Of a DNA stretch of 64,000 nt, positions 11,867 to 25,686 are shown one piece after another. The stretch is taken from the NCBI GenBank assembly GCA_001414345.1, contig LLCB01000143.1, forward strand, positions 1-64,000. Reading direction: 5' to 3'. Each line of letters begins with the position of its first letter. Position 1 is the stretch's first letter. This DNA comes from Hymenoscyphus infarciens (Eukaryota > Ascomycota > Leotiomycetes > Helotiales > Helotiaceae). Under the pieces are notes generated by a model. The model saw only the letters and a list, made by a program, of their open reading frames with translations. It made no database searches and was not told the DNA's origin. A program made the position numbers and the translations under genes.

Positions 11867-12803
11867 CGATATATATATCATTCAAGCCTGGAAATGCTAG
11901 AAAAAAGATTGTTAGAAGACCTAGTTCTGTATAATACCAACCTTGTTACCTGTCTAGTACCTGTAATTTGTCCTTCAATATAACCCTTGAGTTATAAGGT
12001 AATCATTCAACAAACCTTCTAGGAGCCATGCGAACAGCTTTTGAGCTCATAGATCTGTTCGCTATTTGTGCTGTTGTTTCCACTCCACATTAGCCCAAAA
12101 TACACGAAAACGCAATTGACAAAAGAGAGGTTTTGGAATGGATAATCATCGGAGATTCGTGGGCTTCCGGTGTCGCAAATAATTTTACCAACGCTCATGC
12201 TCCCACATATAGCGAGTTATATTTCAGAACCAAGGAAGCCTAAGGTATCCAAATTTCCAATGACCAATCTTAGGTGAGTGGAACACAAGATTTCAATTTC
12301 GCTGCATGTGGTAGGTAGGACCCTGATAGACTACCTAGATGTCAGATTGAGGTGAAGTCGAATCGATCAAGCTTAGCTTAGAGTACGTTTGGTGTAACAA
12401 TGCGTACTTCGGTACTATAGCGAGGGCTTGTCAGGTCGGCTGAACTTAAACCACTCCTACTAAACAACCTTTACCTTTACCTATACCTCCTCCGCGACTA
12501 CTACTACCTCCACCTCCTAAGAAGACTCAATAATACTTTGGGCTAGGGCAAAGTAAGTCCCTTACTATGGAAAGAGCACGTGAGACAATCGAAAACAAGT
12601 TCTGCCTAGAAGTAGTTAACGTTGAAGTAATCGAGCGAAAGTACTATAAAGGCATCTCTAGGTCTATATAACGAATAAATAAATAAGAATATTAATTATT
12701 TATTATAAATATTAAACAAATATATAGTATTCGAGCGATTATTCGAGCGATAAGAGCTTAAATAAATATATTACGAATAGTTTCTAGTTATTAGACTTAA
12801 TAT
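11867..12803. other. gap between transposons, nothing recognised
   Basis: About 11880-12660 has a more normal base composition than its surroundings and looks like an island of single-copy or less-mutated sequence. It has no convincing open frame. AT-rich sequence resumes near 12660. Confidence 0.4.
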
Positions 12804-13175
12804 TATAATAGTCTATTATCTAGGCTATTCTAGATAGCTAGGATTATCTGCTATATATAAGGTTCAGCTATAGTATATTTAGCTTTTAGTAGTTATTATT
12901 TTATATTATCTAATTTAGAAAGATTATATACGTCTAGGCTTTTAGACGTACTTCGTAGAGTTTAAGCTTTTATATTAGCTAATATATATTATTATTCAGT
13001 TTTATATCTCTTTTATAATATCTAAACCTCTTATATATAGCAGCCTACTCTCCTAGAGTTAGAAAAGGCTAGTTTAGCCTTTTCTTCTATATATCTAGTA
13101 TTTATATATATTATTCTATCTTAAATATACTTCTATATACCTTTTTAGTAGTAGTATATATTTCGTACTATTATA
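12804..13175 (+). repeat. solo LTR-like copy (372 bp) of the island's Gypsy family
   Basis: Begins tataatag and ends cgtactattata. It is similar, in reverse complement, to the LTR at 13304-13677 and to the less-mutated copy at 26113-26430. Shared blocks include tatatataaggttcagc-like and ttatatattattctatct-like sequence. It faces the neighbouring minus-strand LTR across a 128-bp spacer, forming a large inverted repeat. Confidence 0.7.
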
Positions 13176-13303
13176 GTCCGCTCTCTAGGTCTTAGTATAG
13201 AGAGTTTATATAAGTTGAAATTTACTCTCTTCTTATACGTATATTTAAATATAACTTATAATAGTATACTATTCTAAATTACTAGTATTTGTGAAACTAC
13301 TAA

Positions 13304-16300
13304 TATAATAGTATAAAATATATATAACTATAGAAGAGGTATATAAGAGTGCGTTTAGTAGAATAACGTATATAAATACTAGGCTCTAATATAGAAGAAA
13401 AGGCTAAACTAGCCTTTTCTAACTCTAAGAGAGTAGGCTGCTATATATAAGAGGTTTAGATATTATAAAAGAGATATAAAACTGAATAATAATATATATT
13501 AGCTAATATAAAAGCTCGAACTCTACGAAGTACGTCTGAAAGCCTAGACGTATATAACCTTTCTAAATTAGATAATATAAAATAATTACTACTAAAAGCT
13601 AAATATACTATAGCTGAACCTTAGATATAGCAGGTACTCCTAGCTATCTAGGATAGCCTAGGTAATAGGCTATTATATCTCTCTCTCTTAAAAAAGACTC
13701 GTCCTCGAGTCTATCTATCTTATCGTTCAGGGTCGAATCGGGATAGTATAAGTGTTATATTTGTTATACTTATTGATTTTGTCGTAAGCGAGAAGGTGGT
13801 CTAAATCGTAGCTAAACTAAGTTCGTAGATGCTTTGTTTATCGTAATTTGTTATAAGCGAGACGAGATGTCGAGATAGGTTCTAAATCGTGACTAACTTA
13901 ATTCGTAGATACTTGTAAAATAGACCTCGTTTCTAATTCTTCTATATTAAAAACAAGTATTCGCGTTCGTTAAAAGAGTGTAATCTGATCCGTCTAGTAG
14001 TCGGAGAAAGTTTAAAGTAGAGTCGAAGGCGAATTTAGAGTAGAGTCGGACGTCGTTTAGTTAAGAGGTAGTGATAACTTAGTTAAGAGCTTACTTCGAG
14101 AGCGTACGAATTCGTATCTGATTCGAATTCGAATAAAAAGAGTATAGGTCTGAAAAAGTTTAGAATAAAGTCGGAAGCGAATATTAAGAGATAACGTTAT
14201 AGATAATAGTGATGTCTTAGTTAAGAGTTTACTTTAAGAGCGTACTAATTTAAAATTTAAATGAAAAAGGAACTTCTAGCCTAGCTAGAAGTGAAAGAAA
14301 GTAAGTAAAGACTATAAGACTCTATACTAGAGTTAGTAGAGTTTCAGCTAGTTAAAAGCGAAGTTATTACTAAAGTTATTATATTACCTTATTCTCTTTA
14401 GCGATTTAGGTCTAAACCGGGGTACTTAAGGTATTATTTGTTATCTTCTAATTCTGATTCTACTTCGTCTAATTCTACTTTAGAAGTAGTAGAAGATTCG
14501 CTATTATATTATAAAAAGTTCGGTTTTAGACTAGAAGAGATATTATTTTAAGCTAAAATACTAATATTACGTAACTTAGCGTTTTAGCATATCTTCTTAT
14601 CTATAGCTAAAAGATTCGATACTATTTTAGTAAAGTTGTTTTTCTAATCTCTCTTCTTTATAATAGCTAAGTTTTAGAGCTAAGATATAATCTTTTCCTA
14701 TATATAAAAGAACTTATCTAATTCCTATACTTCTCCGAGTATAGCTATACTTAAGAAGCGACTTTTAAAATCAGTAAAAGTTTCTTTAGCGTCTATTTAT
14801 AAGAATCCGAAAGTGTTCTAAGTATTCTCTATTTTATAACTAGTTAAAAAGTAGGTATCTAAAAGAGTAACTATCTCTTTTTAATCTATAAAAGTAAGGT
14901 CTAATTCTAACTTATATCTAGGCTCTAAGTAGTTCCTAGCTAGTCTAGTTATTATATCTTAAATAATAGAAAGAGTTTATAGTGAATTAAGGAATTAGCT
15001 TATTAAGCAGAGAGAAGGTATATATATATATACCTTCTCTCGTACTAAGTAACCTCTATTCTACTAATAACACTTTCTATCGCTTTTAACGTCTTATTTA
15101 GTATTAAGCTCTTTTTCAACTCTACTATCGTATCTCTTCGCGATACGCTCGCTAGGATTAGTTAGTACTTTTTTAGCCTCTTAAATAAGTGTAATAGCTA
15201 ATAGTACTTACTCTTTTCACTCTTATATTAGTAAGATACTTAGAGAGCCTTCTAATTAGCCTAAAAAGAAGGTATATAAAAGAGTATAGAGTGAGATACT
15301 AGAAGCTAGCTAGTAAATATAGAAATTCTTAAAATAGTCTCAAATACGTATATATAACGAAAAGCGATAAAGGGCTTTATATATTAGAGGTAAACTATAG
15401 TAGTCGATACTTACTTAGAGTCTATTATATACTAATATCTTCTATTATTAGTATATAGATGAAATACTATTATTTAAAGGTTTACTCTTTTTAGTTATCT
15501 TACTTTTTTATCGAAAGATATTTAAAGAGGCTTTAGAGCTATATTAAATAGAGGTAGATTATTAGAAGATATTAGAAGTAGCTACTCGAGGCTGAAAAAG
15601 GTATAAATTAGATCGAGAAGAGTTTAGAGATAAAGCGAGTTATTAACTTTATTAACTTTGAATGTCGCTTATCTATCTTTCTAGCTTAGCTAGCTAATTC
15701 CTTATTTCTTAATTTTCTACTTTTAAAGCTTATATAACCGACTATATCTAGTCTATATTTAAGAAGTTCTACTAGTCTCTTAGACTATTATTATTTCTTC
15801 GAGATCTTCTAGATCTTAGTATATAGATATAATTTAGAAAGGGTTTAGAGAGTCTTCTGAAAAGAGAGGTAGCTCTAGAAGAGAGTTATTACTCGACGCC
15901 TTATAGCGGAACCAGGTTCGATATTTCAAAGATATCGATTTAGAGAGAGAGAGAGAGTAAGATTAGATTTAGAAGCCTTCGCGATAACTATATCGACTTA
16001 TTTACTAAACCTAGAGTTATTAGGATTTTTAGGAATACTTAGCGTATTCTAATCTCTTAATATATCTATAATACGATTTTTACTAGCTATCTATATAGAT
16101 ACTAAACCCTAGTATTACTAGCTATCTAGGTAGTCTCTAATTACCTAGCTATTTAAGGTTATTCTTAGTTTAACTAATCCGATTTAGGCCTAAAACGAAA
16201 GAGGTACGCTAACGCGCTTAAAAGAGATATTATTTATACTATTACTAGCGAAGAAGAGTTTAGCCTTTTTATAAAATAGTATAAAATATATATAACTATA

Positions 16301-16660
16301 GAAGAGGTATATAAGAGTACGTTTAGTAGAATAACGTATATAAATACTAGGCTCTAATACGAAAGAAAAGGCTAAACTAGCCTTTTCTAACTCTAGAAGA
16401 GTAGACTATTATATATAAGAGATTCAGATAATATAAAAGAGGTACGAAATAAAATAACGATATACGTCGGCTAATATAAAAGCCTAAACTCTATAAAGTA
16501 CGTCTGAAAGTCTAGATAGACATATAGACGTACGTAATCTTCTTAAATTAGATAATATAAAATAATAACTACTAAAAGCTAAATATACTATAGCTAAACC
16601 TTAGTTATAGTAGATACTCCTAGCTATCTAGAATAGCCTAGATAATAGGCTATTCTAACT
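13304..16660 (-). mobile_element. Gypsy-family LTR element on the minus strand, internally deleted
   Basis: LTRs in minus orientation lie at 13304-13677 (3' LTR) and about 16273-16655 (5' LTR). Next to the 3' LTR the minus strand reads a polypurine tract (aagagagagagata), as expected. Reading inward from the 5' LTR, 16260-15985 matches the start of the plus-strand Gypsy element (16937-17250). The region 14960-14500 matches that element's gag-like region (17950-18300). No RT, RNase H or integrase remnant is seen; the interior is about 2.6 kb against about 5.8 kb in the plus copy. So this is a deletion derivative. It also carries the inverted fragment at 14925-15375. Confidence 0.7.
14925..15375. 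repeat. inverted fragment of the 9.4-11.9 kb TIR element, lacking the TRIM insertion
   Basis: In reverse complement this segment aligns with 9740-9846 followed directly by 11243-11530. Shared blocks include ttaaggaattagctta, gagatactagaagctagcta and gaaattcttaaaatagtct. At the join it reads cctaaaaagaaggtata, i.e. one TATAC where the other copy has the 1386-bp LTR element between two. It sits inside the minus-strand Gypsy element. Confidence 0.75.
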
Positions 16661-16666
16661 ATTACT

Positions 16667-19600
16667 TATATAATCAAAAGTACTAAAGAGATTATATATT
16701 TAGTTTTTTAGCCTCTTATTATTTAGTATTAGCTATATTAGACAGAGCTCGGTTATTATTATTATTAGATCTTAGTAGTTTCTAACCTTCTATATATAAA
16801 TACTTATATTTAGTATAAAAGAGAGATAGTTTTTCCTTTTCTTCTATATTAGAGCCTAGTATTTATATATATTATTCTATCTTAAACGTACTCTTATATA
16901 TCTCTTTAGTAGTTATATATATTTCGTACTATTATATAAAAAGGAAAAACTCTTCTTTACTAGTAATAGTCTTAATAATATTCTCTTCGAGCTTATTATT
17001 ACTTTTTTATTTTAAAGTTAATTTAGTCTAGATTTAGACTATTATAATAATATTCTTAAATAGCTAGGAAATTAGAGATCTCTTCGATAGCTAGTAATAC
17101 TAGGGTTTAGTATCTATAGAAATAGCTAGTAAAAATCGTATTATTAATACGTTAAGAGATTAGAATATACTAAGCGTTTCTAAGAATCTTAATAACTCTC
17201 TTAGTATAGAGACTACTATAGATAATTAAGATAGTTAATATACTATAGTTATCTAGAAGACTTCTAAATCGACTTCTTTACTCTCTCTAATTAATATTTT
17301 AATATATTAGAACTAGGAGCGACTCTAGGTCTTCTCTAAGCTCTACTTCCTAGCGTAGAGCCTTTTATTAGAGAAGATAGTTAAGTACTTACTAAAAGGT
17401 CTCTAACTTATATCTATATATCTAAGAATAATAAAAAGTTATAAAATAACAAAGGTAAAGATATAGCTCTTAGAAGCTAAAGAGACTAATAAGACTTTTT
17501 AAATATAAATAAGATATAAGATATAATATAAGCTATAAAAACTAAAGACTAAGAAAAAGAAGAGAGGATTCTATAATAGAATAACTAATTTATATAATTA
17601 GTAGACTTAGTATAATAAATTAGTAGATATCTACTAGATAATAATTAGAGTTTAAGTCTCTACTAACTAATACGAACTCCTTCTTTATACTCTTCTACTA
17701 TATTAGACTATTATTAGATATATAACTCTATCTTTAATATTCTTCTCTTATAACGATTAACTCTCTACTTATAATCTAAAAGTACTCTAAAATCCTTATA
17801 ACTTACTAAAAGTAAGATTATAGAGAAAATTAAACCTTTAAATAATAATACTTTACTTATATATAAGTAATAGAGAATATTAGTATATAGTTAACTCTAT
17901 ATAAACGCTAACTATTATTAGACGCTTATAACTTATAAAGCTCTTATTTAAGAAATAATAACAAAACTCGCCTAGAACTACTTAGAGCCTTAATATAAGT
18001 TTAATATAAGTAAGATAATATTTAAAGATTATAAAGAAATAATTAAACTTCTTAATACTTATTATTTAACTAGTTATAAATAGGAGAATACTTAAAACAT
18101 CTTTTAGTCTTTTTAGATAAGATAGAAGAGTTATATAGAAGAAAGTTTTTTAGAATTTAAAAGTCGCTTCTTAAGTATAGTAGTACTTAAAGAGGTATTA
18201 GAACTAGATAGATTCTACTTTTTATAGAAGAAGATTACGTCTTAGTCTAGAAACTAATCTACTATAAGGAAGAGAGACTAGAATAACGACTTTAAAGAGA
18301 TATTAAGAGACCTTTTATTTATAGATAAGAAATAGTACTAAAATACTAAGTTATATATAACTAGTATAACGCTTATAGAAAAACTAGTAGTAATAAGCTC
18401 TTTATATAGAAAGACGAATACTAACTGATTTTTATCTAGCTTAGCTCTAAAACTCTTACTACTCTATTACTTAAATCGATAAGCTTCTTTTAAGAATAAG
18501 AATAGCTAAAATCTTTACTAGATTAGATATATAATAAGCTTTCTATTATATCTAAATAGACTCTAACTTAGAAGAGGTAACTACGTTTAGAACTAGGTAT
18601 AGTATATATAAATATAAGATCCTCTCTTTTAGACTCTATAATAGTCTTACTATCTATTAATATTATATAATTAATGTTTTAATTAACTATTTAAATAACT
18701 TCTCTCTTATCTACTTAGATAATATTTTAATTTATTTAAACTCTATTAAAGAATATAAGAAATAGATTAAAAAGTTTCTAAGTTAGCTCTAAGAAGTAGA
18801 ACTCTAGGTAGATATTAAGAAAAGTGAATTTAGTATTACTAGAGTTAAATACTTAGGATTTATCTTAACTATAAAAAGACTTAAGATTAATCTTAAAAAG
18901 GTAGAACCTTTATAAAACTAGGTCTAATCTACTACTATAATAGATATAAAGTCTTATCTAAGGTTTATAGGATTTTATAAATAATTTATTAAAGGTTATA
19001 CTAAGATTACTAAACTCTTAACTATAATAACACGCTCTTTAGAGCTGTTTTTATAAATATCTAAATATAGAGAAGCTTTTAAAGTACTAAGAACTAGGCT
19101 TTTTACGATTTAAACCTTATACTACTTTAACTCTAATTATAATATAAAGCTAGAAATAGACTTCTTAGAAGAAGTAATAGTAAGTATATTCTTATAATAA
19201 TATAATAGCCTTTAGTACTCTATTAAGTTCTACTTATATATCTTAGTTATCTACTATTATTAAAGCTTTTAAGAAATAGTATCTTAAACTTATATTATAT
19301 TAGAAGTGTATTAATATATATTTAGATTATAGATTATTAGATTACTTTATAATAACTAAGCTACTTATAGCTAAAAAAGTCTAATAGATAAAGTTCTTAT
19401 TAGACTTTAACTCTTAGATCTAATTTATATTTAAGAAAAATAATTAAAAAGCAGATATATTAACTTAATATAAATAAGACCTAAAAACCTATAATTAAGC
19501 TAAATTAGATAGCTGCTTATATACTCTTTTATAGCGATTATAGAAGCTATATCGAGAGTATAGAATAAGTAAAGTAAAGTTAAAATAGATACTTGATTCT

Positions 19601-22600
19601 CTTAAACTATAGAGAAGAGTATAAGACTTTATATACTATACTTCTCGCTTAAAAGATAGAGGTTATTAGATAATTCTTTATCTAATCTACTTTTATTCTA
19701 TAATATCTTTTAAGACCTAATTAGTTAGACTCTTAAATTAATACTAAACTTACTTAAACCCTTTTATAAGAATAATCTATATCTCTTAATATAATTTAGT
19801 TAGACGTTATTCTAAGAATAAGTTTAAATATAATTTAAAAGTTAAAAGAAGATAATCTATACTCTTTATAGAAAAAACGTTATAAACTTCTAGATAGATA
19901 CTCTCTTTTATTAGATAATTTACTTCTTTTTAAGAATTAACTTTATATTTAAAAGAATACTAAACTTTATATAAAACTAATCTAAGAAGTCTATAATTAA
20001 GTATCTAGTACTTATCTAAGTATAAAAAAGATATACTAGTTATTAGTATAATACTACTACTAGACTAGATTAGGTTTAGACTATAGAAGGTATATAGTAA
20101 ACTATTAAGCTTATAGATACTCTTATTCTTAATAAACTAAGTAATAAGGCTTTTTTTACTCTTTATCTATACTTAACTATCCTATATAATATTTATATAT
20201 AGATTTTAAATTATTCTTAAAAGATAAATATAGATTTAATACTATATTAGTATTTATTAACTAACTTAGAAAGGATTTAGTATTAATACTTTACTACTTA
20301 ACTATAAACGTTAAAGAACTAGCTAAACTCTTTATTTAATAGATTTACTATTTTAGTTACTACTCTAAATTAATTATATTTAACTAAAGACCTTAATTTA
20401 TATTAGTATTTTAGACTAAATTTTATTAAATAATTAGTATTAAGCTTAAGATTAGTACTACCTACTATAAATAGATAAGTAGATAGATAGAGATAATAAA
20501 CCGATATATTAATTAGAGACTAAGGCCTTTTATAACCTACTATTAAGATAACTAGAGTAAATTAATCTCTTTAATAGATAGAGTATAAATAATACTTCTA
20601 TACTTATCTATTAGTATAACCTCTTATTAGCTTAAGTTTAGTCTTAACTTAAGAACTTTATAGAATTAAAATATACTAAAGACTTCTATTTCTTAGAAAC
20701 GACTTAACTATAATAAGATAGTAAAAGTAGCTTAATATATATACTCTACTTAAAGATAGTTAAGAATAATATAGATAAGACTTAGTAAAAGATAGAGAAT
20801 AGTATAAATAATACTAAAGAGCTATTAACTAAGCTATTAAAGATAAAGTCTACTTATCTACTAAGAATCTTAAGATAAATTATCTTAGCTAAAAGCTTAT
20901 TAAATAATAGATAGAACCTTTTAAAATATTAGATTATATAGAATACTTCTATAGATTAAAACTTCTAAAAAGCTTATTTGTTTATAATATTTTTATCTCT
21001 AATATACTTTTAAAAGATCTAAATACCTCTCTACTAGAATAAGAGGCTTTAAAGCCTCTACTAGATATTATTTAAGATATATAAGAATAAGAGATATAAG
21101 AAATACTTAGTAGTAGACTTTTTAAAACATAGCTATAGTACTAAGTAAAATAGATTAGATATAATTTAGATTCTACTTAGTATTTTATAGATAATTTTCA
21201 AGGTTTACTATATTATCTAAAAGACTTTTATATTAAATATCTAGAAGAGCTAAGACTACTTTAACTCTTATTTAAATAGATTAATATATAGGAATTAGAT
21301 AAGAATTAGATAAAAAAGTTAATTTATAAAACTCTATTAACACTCTCTAATTCTAGTTACTCTTAATAAGAAACTTATAATAAAAACCTAAGATAAAATA
21401 CTAACTAGTAGAAATATTTAAAGTTAATAAAGTAAAGAACTAAGACTAAGTTACTATTAAAATAGAGCTTACTAATTCTCTCTAGGCTATAGTCTCTTCT
21501 TTCTCTAACTTATTATTCTCCTCTCTACTCTTCTAAGTATAAGAAGCTTAAATTAGCTCTTTCTCTATCTTCTTCTTATAAAAGTGCTTCTTATCTTAGT
21601 AATCTCTTATAATAAGCTTAGAAGAGAACGCTTATAAACTCTTTAAATAAGCTTTAAAGAGGACCTAAACCTATATTTAAATAGAGGTCTTATTCTCTAT
21701 AGTGCTATATAATAACTACTAAATAGTAATAACTAAAACCTCTCTAACTAGTAAGAAGTACTTATAATAACCTTAGTATAAAGCATCTAAGTTTCTTCTA
21801 AAAGAGTAAACTATAGCTCTAAACTATTCTTTAATACTTCTATACTAGTAATAACTAATATTTTATTTAAAGCTTTAATAGCTCTCTTAATCTCCTTCTT
21901 CTTCTTCTTAAGCTTAAGCTTTTTAAACTCCTTTCTTATAAACTATAATAACTATTCTAAGTTAGAATAGATTTAAGACATATTTAAAATTAAACTTACT
22001 AGAATATATATAGTATTCTACTCTATATAGTACTTATACCTCTTCGACTTAGCCTTCTTAAAAGCGTAAATATAATCTCTATTCTAGATTTTACCTAAAA
22101 GCACTAAATATAGTAGACTCGGTAGATAGCTAGAAGTATACTAGAAGAATATAGAAGAGGTATTTACTATATCAGATTAGCTCTAAATTAGGTTTAATTA
22201 AGAGAAGAAAGACTTACTTTTATATATATATATAATATATATATAGATTCTAGAGATAAGTTAGTATATAAGAATATATCTAATTAGAAGATATTCTTAC
22301 TATATATTATTTAGATAAAAAGAAAAGAAGAAGAGAAGTTAGAATTAGAGAAAAGTTACCTATTAATATACTACTTATAATAATAGCTATTACTTTATAA
22401 TTATTATTTATTACTTAATAATTACTATTATAATATATAATAATAGTAAGAATATAATAACTCTATAGTAATATACTACTTTCTATCTAATAGCTAATAA
22501 TTAGCCTCTCTTCTATTTATATCTATTATTATATAATATATAATAGTAAGTAAAGAGTAATTATCTATTAAATAATAATAATACTAGCTACTAATCTAAC

Positions 22601-23064
22601 CTTAACTACTAGATACTATAATAGTAGATAAGTTATATTCTTTATAATAAATAGATAAATAATACTCTAAATAACCTAATACTATACTAACTAATAGCTA
22701 AAGACTTAGAACGAGTCTTTTTTAAAGAGAGAGAATATAATAGTATACTATCTTAAATTACTAGTATTCGTAAAACTACTAATACTTATATAATCGAAGA
22801 TACTAAAGAGATTAAGATTTAGATATTATATATTTAGTTTTTTAGTCTCTTATTATTAGTATTAGCTATATTAGATAGAGCTCGATTAATATTATTATTA
22901 GATCTAAGTAGTTTCTAATCTTCTATATATAGATACTTATATTTAAAAGAGAGATAGTTTTTCCTTTTCTTCTATATTAGAGCCTAGTATTTATATATAT
23001 TATTCTATTATAAACGTACTTCTATATACCTCTTTAGTAGTAGTATATATTTCGTACTATTATA
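16667..23064 (+). mobile_element. Ty3/Gypsy LTR retrotransposon, RIP-inactivated
   Basis: LTRs: 5' copy about 16667-16936 (its start seems damaged) and 3' copy 22736-23064. A polypurine tract (aaagagagagaa) lies just before the 3' LTR. The plus strand, read through many TAG/TAA stops, shows the pol order. RT: near 18440-18560 a run like IDKLLLRIRIAKIFTRLDI; 18700-18890 YLDNILIYLNS for YLDDILIY, then VKYLGFIL; 18950-19010 YLRFIGFY and FIKGYTKITK. RNase H falls at about 19080-19420. Integrase: near 20450-20500 STTYYK, stops and NRY match the TAYHPQTDGQTERxNQ motif. A C-terminal tail sits at about 21120-21300 (YNLDST, FIDNFQGL). Stops mostly replace Q, R and W codons, as RIP predicts. Gag-like sequence lies at about 17950-18300. 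Confidence 0.85.
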
Positions 23065-24169
23065 TAACTAAACTATAAATTCACTTACTATTATTATTAT
23101 TAATAGATTACTATTATATCTACTCTTCTTAGGAAACGCTATTCTATAACTAACGCTAGCATAGGTACTATGCTAGCGTATAAAATTAGCGAAATTTCAA
23201 TATATTTACTCTTACTAGAAAACAATCGCTACTACCTTCCTAAAAAGGACTAGTCTCACCTAAAAAAGTAGTATAAATAGAGTAAATAAAGCTTATAATA
23301 ATAATAAATCAATAAACTACGTACGATTAAATAAAGCACTTAAAAAGTTAATTCAAAGCTTAAAAGGCTTAAATCCGAGGACTTTTCTCAATCGTATACT
23401 AATTACCTAATCGGGCTAGCGCTTTCTCTTTATACTACTCTTTCCTAGTATACTCTCTTATTACTTTTCGTAAAAGGTTATACTAAAGTCTCTAGTAATC
23501 TACTTATTAACTTCTACCTATACCTTTATCTTACTCTCGTTATATTAATATCGAAGTATTAGTATTAGATTAAGCGATATATCTAGCTACTAATTTATAG
23601 ACGATCTGCTATTTACGTTAAATAGGCAAAAGGCTTGAATTTATTCACTTTGTTATATAAATCGTACTTAATCTTAATAAGTAGGTATAAGAGAGTGTCT
23701 CTCTTACTAGAGAGTTCAAAGAGCTAGCTTCTTAGTAAAAAGATAAGTGCTTTATACTATTACTATTAGAATATGTCCGGAAGTTAAGTAATACTCTAAG
23801 AAGGCAAAACTAAGGTTATTCCTACTTTTTAGAGAAGTCGATATTTTTATTAGTTTATATAATAGCCTAGTTCTGGTTTTAGACCTGTTATATAACTCTT
23901 TTACTACCTAGTAGAATCCTATATATTAGTATTATTTAGCTCCGCTCTTCTTCGCTCTTTACTTTTAGTTTTCGTATTAATAACTACGAATAGACTACTT
24001 CTCTACTCTACTCCTACTTTATTATTATATTAAACTAAAGGTCACTCTTCTTATTAGACTCTTAACCTTACTTCTATTCTAGCCTCTCTGCCGCCGACTC
24101 TACGAACCTCTTTAAATAGCTTCCTAGACCCTCGCTAGCGACTCTTAAATCGATACTAAGCTTAAGACC

Positions 24170-24320
24170 CTCTTCTAGCTTCAGATCCCCTTCTTCTAGT
24201 ATCTAATCTCTCTCTAGTATCTTCGGATCCCTCTCTTCTAGCTTCGGATCCCCTCCTTCTAGTATCTAACCCCTTTCTAGTATCTTCGAATCCCTCTCTC
24301 TAGCGTCTATAGACCTCTCC
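24170..24320. repeat. minisatellite, unit about 55-60 bp
   Basis: Repeats built from cttctagtatctaa, ctctagtatcttcggatcc and tagcttcggatcccc occur two to three times inside the second TRIM-like element. Confidence 0.6.
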
Positions 24321-24724
24321 TCTCTCTCTTCAAATAGCTAGTATCTAACTACTCCGACAATAGACTCTAATATCGTACGCTAGATATATAACTTTAGCTC
24401 TCTTATTAAAAAGAAATATTAATACACTCGTATAATCGACGCTTTAATAAGATAGCTTATCTAGCTCGTTATTAGTTAATCTAAGCCTTCTACTATTAAG
24501 AAGCCCTTCTATACTCTAATAAAAGAAGCCTTTCAAGTAGACCTTCTTACTTTTGCTTATATTATTTTCTAATAACTCTCGAAGCCTTCTTCTTCTTCTA
24601 ATATTACGAAAGCTCTTAAAGCCTACACTTTAGTAATCGACAAAGTCGTAGGAGTATACGCTAGTCACTTAGCAGATTATATAGATTAGTATCAGAGAGC
24701 GAATATAGAGAGTTTTAGATAACT

Positions 24725-24850
24725 CAGCGTATAGCTAGCATCTTACTACTCTTATAAAGCTAGTATCTCACTACTCTTATAGAGCTAGTATCTTACTACT
24801 CTTATAGAGCTAGTATCTCACTACTCTTATAGAGCTAGTATCTTATAGCT
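24725..24850. repeat. minisatellite, unit about 26 bp, about five copies
   Basis: The unit gctagtatctcactactctt followed by ataga recurs about five times in a row, alternating 'ctcac' and 'cttac'. It lies inside the second TRIM-like element. Confidence 0.75.
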
Positions 24851-25289
24851 ACCTTAGTAGAAGAAAGAGTAAGAGTATAGACTAGAACTAGTAGATATAT
24901 AGATAGACAAGTATACGAGTATAGAGCTTAAGAGCGAGCTCTACTAAAGAGAGAGAAATATAATAGCCTAGTTCTAGTTTCAGACCTATTACGTAACTCT
25001 TTTACTACCTAGTAGAATTCTATATATTAGTATCGTTTAGCTCCGCTCTTCTTCGCTCTTTACCTTTAGTTTTCGCGTTAATAACTACGAATAGACTACT
25101 TCTCTACTCTACTTCTATCTTATTATTATAGTTTAACTAGTTTAACTAGTTAAGTATATATTTAAGTATTTTACGAGTATTAGACACTTTTAAGTAACTA
25201 TTTAAGTTATATCTATAGTTTCTAGAGTATTAGTAATCAGAAATATAATAATATATATATACGATATAAAAGAGTTTTAGAATACTTCT

Positions 25290-25545
25290 AGAGTAAATAG
25301 AAGAATAAGAGAGTGAATTACGTAGTAGCGTGCTTAGTAGACTAGAGACCTCTGCTAGCGTTAGCTATAGAATAGCGTAACTCTTTATTACTTATATTAT
25401 ATATTATATAATACTCTACTTTTAATAGAATTACGCTATTCTATCTCAACGCTAGCAGAGGTCTCTAATATACTAAGAGCGCTACTACGTAACTCGCTCT
25501 CTTATCCTTCTATTTACTCTACTAGAAGCATTTTACTCTTTTCTC
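25290..25545. repeat. fold-back (hairpin) repeat, arms about 110 bp
   Basis: The left arm (about 25290-25395) and right arm (about 25430-25545) are inverted copies. Both contain blocks like tagagacctctgctagcgtt, gaatagcgtaa and taagagag, separated by a short AT-rich loop. Looks like a MITE or fold-back element within the long-inverted-repeat element. Confidence 0.7.
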
Positions 25546-25686
25546 TAAGAGGCTAGCTCTCTGAACTCTCTAGTAGAAGAGACACTCTCCTATACTTATC
25601 TACTAAGAGTAAGCGTATTCTATTTATATATAAGAGTAAATTCGAGCTATTTTACCTTATTAGTTAAGTTAGAAGCTAGAGTATAA

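Larger units (their letters stand above)
23858..25130 (+). mobile_element. second short LTR element (TRIM-like), 1273 bp, target duplication GTTTA
   Basis: Direct repeats of 172 bp, 23858-24029 and 24959-25130, both begin tataatagcctagttct and end ttattattata. The 5-bp flanks are identical: GTTTA at 23853-23857 and 25131-25135. A polypurine tract (aaagagagagaaa) lies just before the right repeat, which fixes plus orientation. The ~930-bp interior has no coding remnant but contains two tandem-repeat blocks. Its LTR is unrelated by eye to the 181-bp LTR at 9852. Confidence 0.85.
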
